Shown piece by piece: positions 53,343 to 62,374 of a stretch of 64,000 bases of DNA. The stretch lies in assembly GCA_028533045.1 (NCBI GenBank), contig JAQQAP010000047.1:43807-107806 (forward strand), read 5' to 3'. The notes below the pieces were generated by a model. That model worked only from the letters and a program-made list of their open reading frames with translations, made no database searches and was not told the origin of the DNA. The position numbers and the translations under genes are program-made. Origin of the DNA: Spirochaetales bacterium. GTDB taxonomy: Bacteria > Spirochaetota > Spirochaetia > DSM-2461. Numbering within the stretch: position 1 is the stretch's first letter; the number at the start of each line of letters is the position of its first letter.

Positions 53343-53370
53343 TAAATAGCAACATTTGTATACACATTTC

Positions 53371-53399
53371 TTGACTGCCCAATTTTCAGGAATTATCAT
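53371..53399 (+). promoter_or_regulatory. Promoter of the GH38 gene
   Basis: TTGACT (53371-53376), 17 bp, TATCAT (53394-53399), 40 bases before ATG 53440. Confidence 0.6.
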
Positions 53400-53439
53400 C
53401 CAAGTATAAGATCTTCATAATTTAAGGGAGAAGTATAAG

Positions 53440-56268
53440 ATGAATTATACGGCGCATATTCTGTCCCACACCCATTGGGACCGGGAATGGTATCTTAACA
53501 GCAAGTACACCAACGAATGGCTAATCCCTTTTTTCGACAACCTTTTTGCCATGTGCGAAAAGGAGGAGAATTACAAGTTCATTCTGGACGGCCAGCTCTC
53601 CATGATAGACGACTACTTTGAAGAGTTGAACAAGGCGGGACGCTCCGTGGCGGAAGGGCAGAGAACTTTTCGTAAGTACGTGGGAAGGGGAAATCTTTTT
53701 ATTGGTCCCTACTACCTCCAGCCGGACTGGCAACTTATAAGCGAAGAGTCTCTGGTGCGGAACCTGACTATCGGCCGGAAACTGGCCGATTCCCTGGGGG
53801 GCTGCATCAAATCGGGCTGGCTTCTGGATAACTTCGGGCAGATTTCCCAAACCGCCCAGATTCACAAGCTGGCGGGTATCACCGGCCTCTTTGCCTGGCG
53901 CGGTGTTGCCATGGACCCGGAAAAGGTGACCAGCGAATTCCTTTGGGAAGCACCGGACGGCACCAAACTTCTCTCGGTCTACCTCCTCAACAGCTACCGA
54001 AACGTTATGCGTCTCGCCGAATACGACCGGATTATGAAAGAGCGTATGGATGTGGAGGTGGAGAAACTCAAACCCTTTGCCACCACCTCAAACCTGCTTA
54101 TGATGAACGGCTATGACCAGGAAATGATACCCGATGACATTCAGCCCTACATACGATCGGGCCAACTGAATGGCAAGGACTATAAAACAGTGCAGAACGA
54201 CCCGGACAGCTATCTTCAGGCCATTGCAGCGGAAAAGCCCGACCTTCCCGTACTCAAGGGAGCCCTCTACAACGGCCGGTTCATCTCCGTTTTCCCCGGT
54301 GTTATGTCCGCTCGCATCTATCTCAAAATTCAGAATGACCAAAACCAGAAACTCCTGGAAAAGAAGGCCGAACCCCTCTCTCTCCTCTCCTGGATGAACG
54401 GCGGCGAGTACGGCGAAACCATCCTTGAACAGGCCTGGAAACTGCTTCTTAAAAACCACCCCCACGACAGCATCTGTGGGGTGAGCATAGACAACGTCCA
54501 TAAGGACATGGAAGAGCGGAACCGTCAGGTTTACGCCCTGGGCTCCTCCCTGTTCAAAGACCGAATCGACTGGCTCGCTTCCCGCATAGACAGTAGTTCT
54601 CTCTCCGGCGAAGAGGGACTTATCGTTTTTAATACCCTCCCCCGCACCCGCGACTGCCTTGTCCACAGCAAGGGAGAAACCCGTTTTATCAAGAACGTGC
54701 CCGCCATGGGATACAAGGTGAGCGACGGAAAAGATCTCCCCTGCGAAGCTCTGAATTCCACAGAGAGAACTGCAGAAAATAGACTGATTGCCTTTAAGCT
54801 GAATGAAGACGGAAGCTTTAACCTGACCTACAAGGCGACCGGACGGACCTATGAGAACCTGGGAATCCTGGAAGACAGCGGCGATTCGGGAGACGAATAC
54901 AACTACTCCTACCCGGATGAAGATCGGTTCTATACAAGCAAAGGACTCCCGGCGGAAATCAGCCTAATAAGCCAAAACGATTACGAAGCGGTCTACCGTG
55001 TGAGCCGTGTCATGGAGCTCCCCGAATCGGATGTAAACAACCACAAGGAACGGAGCCAAACCCTCCGGTCCCTTCCTATTGTCAGCTATATAACAGTGGA
55101 AGCCGATTCTCCGGTTGTAAAAATCCGGACCACCTTAAAAAATACCGTGAAAGACCACCGAATGCGTGTGCTCATGCCCAGCGGCTTTGATTCGTCCACC
55201 GCCTATGCGGCCAGCCCCTTTGATATTACCGAACGCCCTGTTCACATCGAACCCTACGGGGAAGAAAGTATACCGGAACATGTGAAAAAGGTGATTGTGG
55301 GAGCCCGTGAGGCCAATCCTTCCACCTACTTCCATACCCGGGAATTCCTGGACCTGAACGACGGGAAGGAAGGGCTGGCACTCTTCAACAAGGGGCTCCC
55401 CGAGTATCAGGTAACCGAAGGGGGAACCATGGCCTTGACCCTGTTCCGTTCCATAGGCTGGATTGCCAAGGAAATCAACACCCGTATTGGAGACGCAGGA
55501 CCGGAAATCTATACCCCCGACGCCCAGTGCCTGCGGGAAATGACCTTTGAATATGCCCTCTGCCCCCACGAAGGTACGGCCTACTCCGGCGATGTTCTGT
55601 ATAAGTCGGAAGAGTACAACAACGAAGCCATTGGGGTAAACGTAAAAGCTGCTCCGGGCAAATTACCCGCCTATTCGGGCCTTTTTTCCTACGATGACCG
55701 GGAACGTTGCAGCAAAATAACCGCAGTGAAGCGCTCAGAAGACGGTTCGGCCATGATAATCCGGGGAGTGAACCTTTCTCCCAAAGAGAACCGGTTCACC
55801 TTCCGTTTTGAAGTAAACGCCCTGTCCTATGGCCTTGTGAATTTTCTGGAAGAAGAGACTGTCCCTCTTGAATCATCGGACAATGAAGTAAGCTTTACGG
55901 CTCGCGGAAAAGAGATCTTTACCCTTAAGGCTGTGGTAAGCAAAATGAGGGACGAAAGAAAGGCTCCAAACATGCCCGTCCTGGAAGATGGCCTTCCCCG
56001 GGAAGATTTTAGCCAGTTTGACTATGCCGAATATGTAAGCGACGGGGATATTGAGAATGAAAAGGCCCGGGCGGAGAAGCTCAAGGAGAAGATTGAAGAT
56101 CCTCTTTGGAGGCGGTCAGCCCTTGAAGCTCAGCTTTCCCATATCCTTACCCGGCACAGACAGGATGAAAAGAAAATACGCGCCCTGGGCTACCAGCTCA
56201 ATGAGGCCCGGGTGCAGCGCCGTATTCACGACTATTTAAGTGCCAACCTCTCCCTTGAGGAGGAATGA
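53440..56268 (+). CDS. GH38 alpha-mannosidase (MngB-like)
   Basis: A 942-residue cytosolic glycoside hydrolase without a signal peptide. The N-terminal metal-site motif S-H-T-H-W-D-R-E-W and the probable nucleophile Asp in W-L-L-D-N-F-G-Q are typical of GH38, as is the H-P-H-D-S-I-C-G segment. The C-terminal half is the usual beta-sandwich region. Intracellular members such as E. coli MngB split mannosyl-glycerate phosphate; others cut short mannosides, and the sequence does not tell which. AAGGGAGAAG precedes ATG 53440. LacI-type control is suggested by the divergent repressor and operator. A terminator follows the stop. Confidence 0.92.
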   Translation: MNYTAHILSHTHWDREWYLNSKYTNEWLIPFFDNLFAMCEKEENYKFILDGQLSMIDDYFEELNKAGRSVAEGQRTFRKYVGRGNLFIGPYYLQPDWQLISEESLVRNLTIGRKLADSLGGCIKSGWLLDNFGQISQTAQIHKLAGITGLFAWRGVAMDPEKVTSEFLWEAPDGTKLLSVYLLNSYRNVMRLAEYDRIMKERMDVEVEKLKPFATTSNLLMMNGYDQEMIPDDIQPYIRSGQLNGKDYKTVQNDPDSYLQAIAAEKPDLPVLKGALYNGRFISVFPGVMSARIYLKIQNDQNQKLLEKKAEPLSLLSWMNGGEYGETILEQAWKLLLKNHPHDSICGVSIDNVHKDMEERNRQVYALGSSLFKDRIDWLASRIDSSSLSGEEGLIVFNTLPRTRDCLVHSKGETRFIKNVPAMGYKVSDGKDLPCEALNSTERTAENRLIAFKLNEDGSFNLTYKATGRTYENLGILEDSGDSGDEYNYSYPDEDRFYTSKGLPAEISLISQNDYEAVYRVSRVMELPESDVNNHKERSQTLRSLPIVSYITVEADSPVVKIRTTLKNTVKDHRMRVLMPSGFDSSTAYAASPFDITERPVHIEPYGEESIPEHVKKVIVGAREANPSTYFHTREFLDLNDGKEGLALFNKGLPEYQVTEGGTMALTLFRSIGWIAKEINTRIGDAGPEIYTPDAQCLREMTFEYALCPHEGTAYSGDVLYKSEEYNNEAIGVNVKAAPGKLPAYSGLFSYDDRERCSKITAVKRSEDGSAMIIRGVNLSPKENRFTFRFEVNALSYGLVNFLEEETVPLESSDNEVSFTARGKEIFTLKAVVSKMRDERKAPNMPVLEDGLPREDFSQFDYAEYVSDGDIENEKARAEKLKEKIEDPLWRRSALEAQLSHILTRHRQDEKKIRALGYQLNEARVQRRIHDYLSANLSLEEE

Positions 56269-56275
56269 TCCCTTG

Positions 56276-56301
56276 GGCCGCTCCTCGGAGCGGCCTTTTT
56301 T
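56276..56301 (+). terminator. Intrinsic terminator of the GH38 gene
   Basis: GGCCGCTCC-TC-GGAGCGGCC (56276-56295) followed by six T (56296-56301). It ends at the stop codon of the converging response-regulator gene. Confidence 0.92.
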
Positions 56302-57425
56302 CAAGCTTCCCGGTAACGCTGCTGAATTTCGCGAATATCTTCTATTTTATCAATAAAAACATTCACAATATCCGGGTCAAAGTGGGTCCCGGAGCCCTCC
56401 TTGATATAATTGATGGTTTTTTCCTCAGGCCAGGGATCTTTGTAGGGACGTTTGCTTATAAGCGCGTCATATACATCAACAACAGCCGTTATACGGGCTT
56501 CTATGGGGATCTCCCGCCCCTTAATTCCCATGGGATAGCCCGAACCGTCCCAATGCTCGTGGTGGCACAAAGCTATGTTGGCAGCCGTCTCCATAAGAAG
56601 GAAACTGGCTTCGGCAATATCCAGAGAAGCTTCATCATCCTCGTCACGAATAAAGTGCCCAGAACCCAAAATATTCTTCCCGAACAAACAATGTTCTTTC
56701 ATAACATGCCACTCATCTTTATCCAGTTTTCCCGGTTTGAGAAGAATATTATCGGGCACACCTATTTTTCCAATGTCGTGGACTGGCGCCGCTAACTGCA
56801 AGTTCATAATCTTATCCTCATCCCAGCCCATACCCCGTGCCAGGGTAGCGGCCATCTCCGATACGCGCAAAAAGTGGTTGCCCGTCTCAAAATCCCTATA
56901 TTCCGCCGCCTGGGACAGTATCCCTATTATCTGGCGGCGGGAAAGATCGAGCTGCCTGTTTCTCTTCTCAAGCTGTGCCGTCCGTTCGTTTACCAACTCT
57001 TCCAGATGGTGCCGGTAGTTATTATTCTCCCCTATGAGACGGGCCTTCTCAAGACACTCTTCCACCGTGTGTCCCAGAAGGTTAAGGTCCTGAACAGGCT
57101 TCATTAGATAATCCCACGCGCCCAGACGAAGAGCCTGTATTGCATCATCCAGGCTATTGGCACCGGATATGACAACAACCGGTATATCGGGGTTCTTCTC
57201 CTTAATATGGGCCAGCACTTCCAGACCGTCCGCTTCGGGCATACGAAGATCGGTCATAACCAGATCGGGCCGTTCCCGTTCAAAAACGTCAATACCGTCC
57301 TTGCCGTTCTCTGCGGTAAGGACTGTATACTCCTTATCTTCGAGATAGTAGGAAAAAACCTGCCGTATAATCGCTTCGTCATCAATAACAAGAATTTTTA
57401 TATTACAATTATTTTTCTCACCCAT
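56301..57425 (-). CDS. Response regulator with HD-GYP output
   Basis: A 374-residue soluble protein. The receiver (residues about 8-125) has D-D-E, the phospho-acceptor Asp in V-M-T-D-L-R-M-P and the Lys in L-M-K-P. After a coiled linker the HD-GYP domain has V-H-D-I-G-K-I-G-V-P-D, C-H-H-E-H-W-D-G-S-G-Y-P-M-G and D-V-Y-D-A-L-I-S-K-R-P-Y, so phosphorylation should control cyclic-di-GMP breakdown. ATG 57425 is chosen over an in-frame codon at 57458; it overlaps the kinase gene by eight bases. The kinase upstream is the evident partner. Confidence 0.93.
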   Translation of the reverse strand: MGEKNNCNIKILVIDDEAIIRQVFSYYLEDKEYTVLTAENGKDGIDVFERERPDLVMTDLRMPEADGLEVLAHIKEKNPDIPVVVISGANSLDDAIQALRLGAWDYLMKPVQDLNLLGHTVEECLEKARLIGENNNYRHHLEELVNERTAQLEKRNRQLDLSRRQIIGILSQAAEYRDFETGNHFLRVSEMAATLARGMGWDEDKIMNLQLAAPVHDIGKIGVPDNILLKPGKLDKDEWHVMKEHCLFGKNILGSGHFIRDEDDEASLDIAEASFLLMETAANIALCHHEHWDGSGYPMGIKGREIPIEARITAVVDVYDALISKRPYKDPWPEEKTINYIKEGSGTHFDPDIVNVFIDKIEDIREIQQRYREA

Positions 57426-59634
57426 AGTAATCCATCCTGTCACTATTTTCTCCGGCAATGGGAAGCCTAATGATAAAATTAGCCCCGTTTCCCTCTTCCG
57501 ATTCTACGGAAAGAGTTCCCTTATGGCCTTCCTGTATAATAAAAAAAGCCACAGAAAGCCCCAGACCTGTCCCTTCCCCCACCTTTTTTGTAGTAAAGAA
57601 GGGTTCAAAAACCCGCTTTCTTACTTTCTCGGACATACCTGTTCCATTATCACCTATCTCAATTCTCACCATTTGAGTTCTCTCTTCATACTTTACTTTA
57701 AGCAAAAAACGGGAAGGTTCGGGATCAACACCGCGTAGGGACAACTCGTTATCGTTCCTGACCATTGCCTCCGCCCCGTTGGTAAGAATACTTAAAAAGA
57801 CCTGCTCTATTTTCTGCCTGTCACAGGGGACGGCAGGAAGGGAATCGTCGTACTCCCTAAGGACTTTTATTGATTTAAAGTCCAGCTGCTTCTTAAGGTT
57901 ATAATCGGTGGCAGCCAACTCTATAACACGATCCAGCACCTCTGCCATGTTGTAACGGGAAAGGGTGGTATCCCCCGTTTTGGCAAAGGAGAGCATATTT
58001 TCCACAATAGCCGCCGCCCGGGCTCCCGATTCCCGCATAGACCTAAGCATGGACAGAATACTACGGGAGTCCATATACTCCCTCAGACTTTCAAAATCAA
58101 TTCCCGCCTTTTCCGCCGCAGCAATATTGGCCGGAATCCCGGAAGAACTAAGCCTGTTGTAAACGACTTCCGCCGCCTGTATCATCCCGGCAAGAGGATT
58201 GTTGATTTCATGGGCCATACCTGCCGCCAAACCGCCGACAGAGAGCATCTTTTCTCCCTGAAGGGCTATTTCTTCTACCTGCCGGCTCTCGCTCACATCG
58301 TCAATACGAATTACAGCTCCCACCAGCCCCTCTCCCTTGAGAGGATAAAAGGTTATGTTTTCATATACGGGAAGACCTCGCTTAACCGATTTATGCTTAT
58401 CTAAATGCTCCGCTTCTCCTGCGGCAATATTATCGATAAAACGTTCCTGCATATCATTAAGATGGGGAAAGTACATCATCACCGGCTTCCCTTCCAATTG
58501 GGCCGCCTCTACCCCAAGTTCATCAAGCACTTTCCTGTTAACCAAAATAATATTCAATTCACTGTCCAAGACAATAAGTGAAGAGGGCATGGAATTGATG
58601 ATACCCTCCAGGTACTGCCTAAGCTTCAGAATACGATGTTCCGCCTGCTTCCTGTAAGTGATATCCTTACCTTCCAAAAGGACCTTCTCGACCTGTCCCC
58701 ACTTGTTTTTTATAGGTTTGACCGATGAATCAACCTGAACAACTTTCCCCGGAGCCAGTTCGAATTCAGACTCAACAAGGCTCGTTTCCCCCAGATAAGC
58801 CCTTTGAATGGCTTCTTTGAGCTTCAATCGTTTAGTCTTGATTTGGCTTGTCTGGTTCCACCAGGGGGCTTCCCAATATTTATAACGACGTAACTCCTCA
58901 AGAGTGTAGGGAATAAGATCCAACGAGGTTTTATTAATATCCTCAATACGGCCTTCCCTGTCCAAAAGAACGACGAAGTTATAGGACTCGTCAAAAATTA
59001 TTTTAAATTTGTTTTCACTTAATCCCAGACGGGTTGAGATTCTCTTTTGTACCACAAGCATCATAACTAAAATGACCAAAAGTGTGGCGGTAATAAAGAG
59101 AAAAAGAAGTGCCCGGTCATACTCTCGTTCCAGAAGAATCAGGTTGTCATTGATACTCTCCTGAGTCAGAAGGTCAACTTCATGGGAGATATCGCCTTCC
59201 AGCTCCCGGGCCCGGTCCAGAAGTGACATTAATTCCTTATGATTCTCAATTAGAACGATCTCATCTTTCCTGAATACCTTAATAGCCCATGAGAAAATAG
59301 TATCCAACTCTCTCAACTCTTCAAAATAGAGATCACTGTATCTTTCTGAATTACCCTCATCTTTTAACACATCCAGCCTTATGAGAAGCAGCTGGATATC
59401 TTTAATCAGTTCTCTCCGGGATTCTTCTGTGAAATCCCCCTCAATATGACAAATCTGATAATAAAGAGATTCCGTATCGACCTGTAAACGGTGGGCCTGC
59501 CTTTGGATATCATAGAATTCAGCAGATCTTTCTATTTCCCTTCCAGAACCATTGGACTGCAAAATATAGAGCCCGACAGCTAAAAAAACTATGAAAAAAG
59601 AAAGAATGATAATGGTAAAGTACTTCCTAATCAT
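57418..59634 (-). CDS. PAS-containing membrane histidine kinase
   Basis: A 738-residue sensor kinase. Two membrane helices (about 7-25 and 178-198) enclose a helical extracytoplasmic sensor of about 150 residues. Two PAS domains follow (about 210-330 and 340-460, with V-V-L-L-D-R-E-G-R-I-E-D-I and I-V-L-D-S-E-L-N-I-I). The kinase core has G-M-A-H-E-I-N-N-P-L-A-G, D-N-G-T-G-M and G-T-G-L-G-L-S-V-A. It starts six bases after the LacI gene and overlaps the response-regulator gene by eight bases, giving a LacI-kinase-regulator operon. Confidence 0.92.
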   Translation of the reverse strand: MIRKYFTIIILSFFIVFLAVGLYILQSNGSGREIERSAEFYDIQRQAHRLQVDTESLYYQICHIEGDFTEESRRELIKDIQLLLIRLDVLKDEGNSERYSDLYFEELRELDTIFSWAIKVFRKDEIVLIENHKELMSLLDRARELEGDISHEVDLLTQESINDNLILLEREYDRALLFLFITATLLVILVMMLVVQKRISTRLGLSENKFKIIFDESYNFVVLLDREGRIEDINKTSLDLIPYTLEELRRYKYWEAPWWNQTSQIKTKRLKLKEAIQRAYLGETSLVESEFELAPGKVVQVDSSVKPIKNKWGQVEKVLLEGKDITYRKQAEHRILKLRQYLEGIINSMPSSLIVLDSELNIILVNRKVLDELGVEAAQLEGKPVMMYFPHLNDMQERFIDNIAAGEAEHLDKHKSVKRGLPVYENITFYPLKGEGLVGAVIRIDDVSESRQVEEIALQGEKMLSVGGLAAGMAHEINNPLAGMIQAAEVVYNRLSSSGIPANIAAAEKAGIDFESLREYMDSRSILSMLRSMRESGARAAAIVENMLSFAKTGDTTLSRYNMAEVLDRVIELAATDYNLKKQLDFKSIKVLREYDDSLPAVPCDRQKIEQVFLSILTNGAEAMVRNDNELSLRGVDPEPSRFLLKVKYEERTQMVRIEIGDNGTGMSEKVRKRVFEPFFTTKKVGEGTGLGLSVAFFIIQEGHKGTLSVESEEGNGANFIIRLPIAGENSDRMDYYG

Positions 59635-59640
59635 GGCGAC

Positions 59641-60627
59641 TCACTGTTCATAGAGGGACTCCGAACTTTCTCGTATGATTAATTCGGGTTCAAGGACTTT
59701 CTGTATTTTATTTTCATTATTGCTGCGGATAAGTTCTAGAATGGACCGTCCCGCTTCTCTTCCCAAAGTTTCAGACGACTGCCTAACGGTTGTCAAATTG
59801 AGGAAACGGGAAGGAAATATGTCATCATACCCTACCAAAGTAGCATGGGAATGAAGCTCTTTCTTTGCTTGAACCCCGCCAAAGGCCATTTCATCGGAAA
59901 AATAGAATATTCCTCCCAACTTCCTGTCTCCCAACAGAGTCCGGGAAAGATTAAGAGTATCCTCCCCATTGGGAATATCAATTTCAGAAATGAGAAAGGG
60001 ACTCCCCTCCTCTTTTACCCGGTCATTAAATCCCTTAAAACGGTCCCTTTGCTGAAGAGAGACATCCCGTTCACCCAGAAGTATGACTTTTCGATAGTGA
60101 AGGGAGATAAAATACTCTGCAATAGTTCTTCCCCCGGCGTAATTATCAAAATGGATATAGTTAGAATCTTCATCATAATAATCTATGTAAAGACAGGGAA
60201 TATTGTGCATTTTAAGCAATTCCTGCTCTCTTGCCCCCAAAGGTTCATCCCCCAGTACAATAACCCCAGCCAGTCCCTGTTCTACAACCTGGCGGACCGA
60301 CTCGCCCTGCTCTTCCTCGGTATTGAAGATCATAAGGCTATAGTATTCCTTCTTAAGCTGCTCATTAAGGGATTTTAGTATCTCATAGAAGTATTGGTTT
60401 CCCATCCGGGGAATAAGAAGACCTACCGACTTTTGTGAACGCCGGGGAGAAACAAGCATTCGAGCCGCCCCGCTAGGAACATAGCTGAATTCGGAAATGA
60501 TACTAAGGATTCGCTCCCGTGTAGAATCCTTCACATGGGGATTGTTATTTAACACACGGGATACGGTTCCCAACCCAACGCCGGCTTTCTGAGCAATATC
60601 TTTTATAGTAATATTTTGGTCTCCCAT
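59641..60627 (-). CDS. LacI-family transcriptional regulator heading a two-component operon
   Basis: A 328-residue repressor. The DNA-binding part T-I-K-D-I-A-Q-K-A-G-V-G-L-G-T-V-S-R-V-L-N-N is canonical, and the ligand domain has G-L-L-I-P-R-M-G-N and V-G-Y-D-D-I-F-P-S. ATG 60627 is preferred to a TTG one codon earlier. A perfect operator-like palindrome lies 36 bases upstream at 60663-60672. The kinase gene follows after six bases, so sugar-type effector sensing and two-component signalling are in one transcript, which is unusual. Confidence 0.93.
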   Translation of the reverse strand: MGDQNITIKDIAQKAGVGLGTVSRVLNNNPHVKDSTRERILSIISEFSYVPSGAARMLVSPRRSQKSVGLLIPRMGNQYFYEILKSLNEQLKKEYYSLMIFNTEEEQGESVRQVVEQGLAGVIVLGDEPLGAREQELLKMHNIPCLYIDYYDEDSNYIHFDNYAGGRTIAEYFISLHYRKVILLGERDVSLQQRDRFKGFNDRVKEEGSPFLISEIDIPNGEDTLNLSRTLLGDRKLGGIFYFSDEMAFGGVQAKKELHSHATLVGYDDIFPSRFLNLTTVRQSSETLGREAGRSILELIRSNNENKIQKVLEPELIIRESSESLYEQ

Positions 60628-60662
60628 CAAAGCGTCCTCAAGAAAAGCTTAATACTATTTCT

Positions 60663-60672
60663 GAAACGTTTC
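60663..60672. promoter_or_regulatory. LacI-type operator palindrome
   Basis: GAAACGTTTC is perfectly symmetrical with a central CG, the typical LacI/CcpA-family operator core. It sits between the LacI gene (minus) and the membrane-protein gene (plus) and could control both. Confidence 0.6.
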
Positions 60673-60797
60673 CACACATTTTTAAAATGTATAACTTCAC
60701 CGTCCCCACAATTTCACAATTTAATGAACAGAAAAATACCATAGTAATTTTTTCACATTGGTTTAGATTATTAGCAAACACAGAGAAAGGAGAAAAA

Positions 60798-61550
60798 ATG
60801 AATTTCATTCAACTTAATCCCTTGCTTTCATCTCTCATTTTCTATGCCGCCGTACAGGGTGCAGCCTTTGTCATCCTTCGCTTGGCCGGCAGAAAAAAAC
60901 TGAATTTCGCGTTCTTTCTTGTGGGCACAACGTTCTTTGCCCCCCTCTTCCTGCTTTATACGGGGTATTCCATAAGGAAGGAACAGGCCGCTCTATGCGG
61001 TCTTCTCATGGGCTGGAGTCTTTTAAAAGCCCTGCAATCCTATCGGGGACAGCTCAACGGGATACCCGGGGAAAAGGGCCTTGTTTGGCTGGGAAAAATG
61101 ATTGGCCTCCACTGGCTCATAATGCTCCCCTACACCCTCTTCCTCGTGTCCCGCCCGGTCACAACCAGGCTCTCCCACTCAATTATGGCAGCCGTACTGG
61201 TAACACTGTCCCTTCTTTTGGAAATAGGCCGTTTTAAAAAAACAGCCCGGGGCAGCTGGGGTAAGGTCTTTGACATATTCCATACGGGCACCCTTCCCTT
61301 TGTGTGGGGCCTTTTTATACAGGTATCACCCCAACTCATGGGAATGGAATGGTTAACTCTGGCCGGTCCGATCTGCTATTCCATTCTGGTTTTTCTTCCC
61401 TGGATTACCCTCTTAACCGGTAAGGGAGAAATGCTGACACTGAATAGGGATGATGAGAATGGAAGGGATGATTCAGGCTTTTATCCTACCCAAAGCATGG
61501 TGGAAAGTAATCACTCAATCCGCAAAGACGGTATGAGACGATCCGGATAG
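60798..61550 (+). CDS. Integral membrane protein of unknown function
   Basis: A 250-residue protein with about seven hydrophobic segments between residues 10 and 215 and a polar tail of about 30 residues. No family was recognised. ATG 60798 is chosen because AAAGGAG precedes it; the frame is open 37 codons further upstream but across the operator. The last 40 bases overlap the converging nuclease-like gene, so its tail is shaped by that overlap. Divergence from a LacI gene across an operator suggests sugar-dependent expression. Confidence 0.75.
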   Translation: MNFIQLNPLLSSLIFYAAVQGAAFVILRLAGRKKLNFAFFLVGTTFFAPLFLLYTGYSIRKEQAALCGLLMGWSLLKALQSYRGQLNGIPGEKGLVWLGKMIGLHWLIMLPYTLFLVSRPVTTRLSHSIMAAVLVTLSLLLEIGRFKKTARGSWGKVFDIFHTGTLPFVWGLFIQVSPQLMGMEWLTLAGPICYSILVFLPWITLLTGKGEMLTLNRDDENGRDDSGFYPTQSMVESNHSIRKDGMRRSG

Positions 61551-62374
61551 TCCCAATCACCCTCTTCGTCGTCATCAGGTAGATTGGAGCGAATTTCTAT
61601 AGAGACCGGCCGATGATCGGAAACCTCGCGGGAAGCCGTTTTATCGTCGTTCCCAAAAAGGATTTCGTCAAAAGCGTAGAGGGATATATCGGTCATTACT
61701 TCGGTGGTGGCCGTACTTATCCAGATATTATCATAGCTGGAGGCATCGGAGATGGTTGTTTTCACATCGGAAGGAACCAGATAGCGATAGGGTTCCATCT
61801 CCCAAGCCCCGTCATCACCGGGAAGATTAAAATCGCCCGTAAGAATAACATCCGCTTCCGGGCCATTTTCTTCATCCACATAGGCAATGACGTCGTCGAG
61901 CAAGGCAGCTTCGGCTCTACGCAAGGCTTTTTTATCACCGTAAATAGAGTGCATTGTCACGATAGTAAAATCAAAAGTGCCACAGCGGAAGTGGGCAATG
62001 TAGGGCTCACGAATGAAAAGGTCTTCATAATCGTTAAGCGAATAGGGAGCCCCAAGGACTTCAAAGAGCTCCGTGCGATAGAGGTAGGCGTAAAATTCCT
62101 TTACTCCACGGCCGGCGGGGAGGCTTAAAATATAATCCCACCCTTCCAGTCTATCCATAAGTCGAGCCAGTACACGACTGTCACGCACTTCCTGGAGAGC
62201 CACGAAATCGGATTGCTCTATAATTGAAGCGATTTTATCCAGCTCACTGTCATCGCGGGACTTGTCGGAGAGGATTCTTACATTCCATGTGGTAAGGGTC
62301 TGGGCCGGCAAATAAGCCGCCGGGAGCAGCAGTAAAATTACGAAAACTACTCCCGGAAGACTTTTAAGAGTCAT
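61511..62374 (-). CDS. Secreted endonuclease/exonuclease/phosphatase (DNase-I fold) protein
   Basis: A 287-residue exported protein with a signal peptide ending near L-P-A-Q. The EEP fold motifs are in order: T-T-W-N-V-R, V-A-L-Q-E-V-R-D (metal Glu), V-T-M-H-S (with the region H), L-T-G-D-F-N-L-P, Y-D-N-I-W-I and S-D-H-R-P-V (catalytic His). It may be an extracellular nuclease or phosphodiesterase. Its ATG overlaps the stop of ackA in TAATG, so it is translationally coupled to a metabolic gene. The 3' end overlaps the membrane-protein gene by 40 bases. Confidence 0.9.
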   Translation of the reverse strand: MTLKSLPGVVFVILLLLPAAYLPAQTLTTWNVRILSDKSRDDSELDKIASIIEQSDFVALQEVRDSRVLARLMDRLEGWDYILSLPAGRGVKEFYAYLYRTELFEVLGAPYSLNDYEDLFIREPYIAHFRCGTFDFTIVTMHSIYGDKKALRRAEAALLDDVIAYVDEENGPEADVILTGDFNLPGDDGAWEMEPYRYLVPSDVKTTISDASSYDNIWISTATTEVMTDISLYAFDEILFGNDDKTASREVSDHRPVSIEIRSNLPDDDEEGDWDYPDRLIPSLRIE

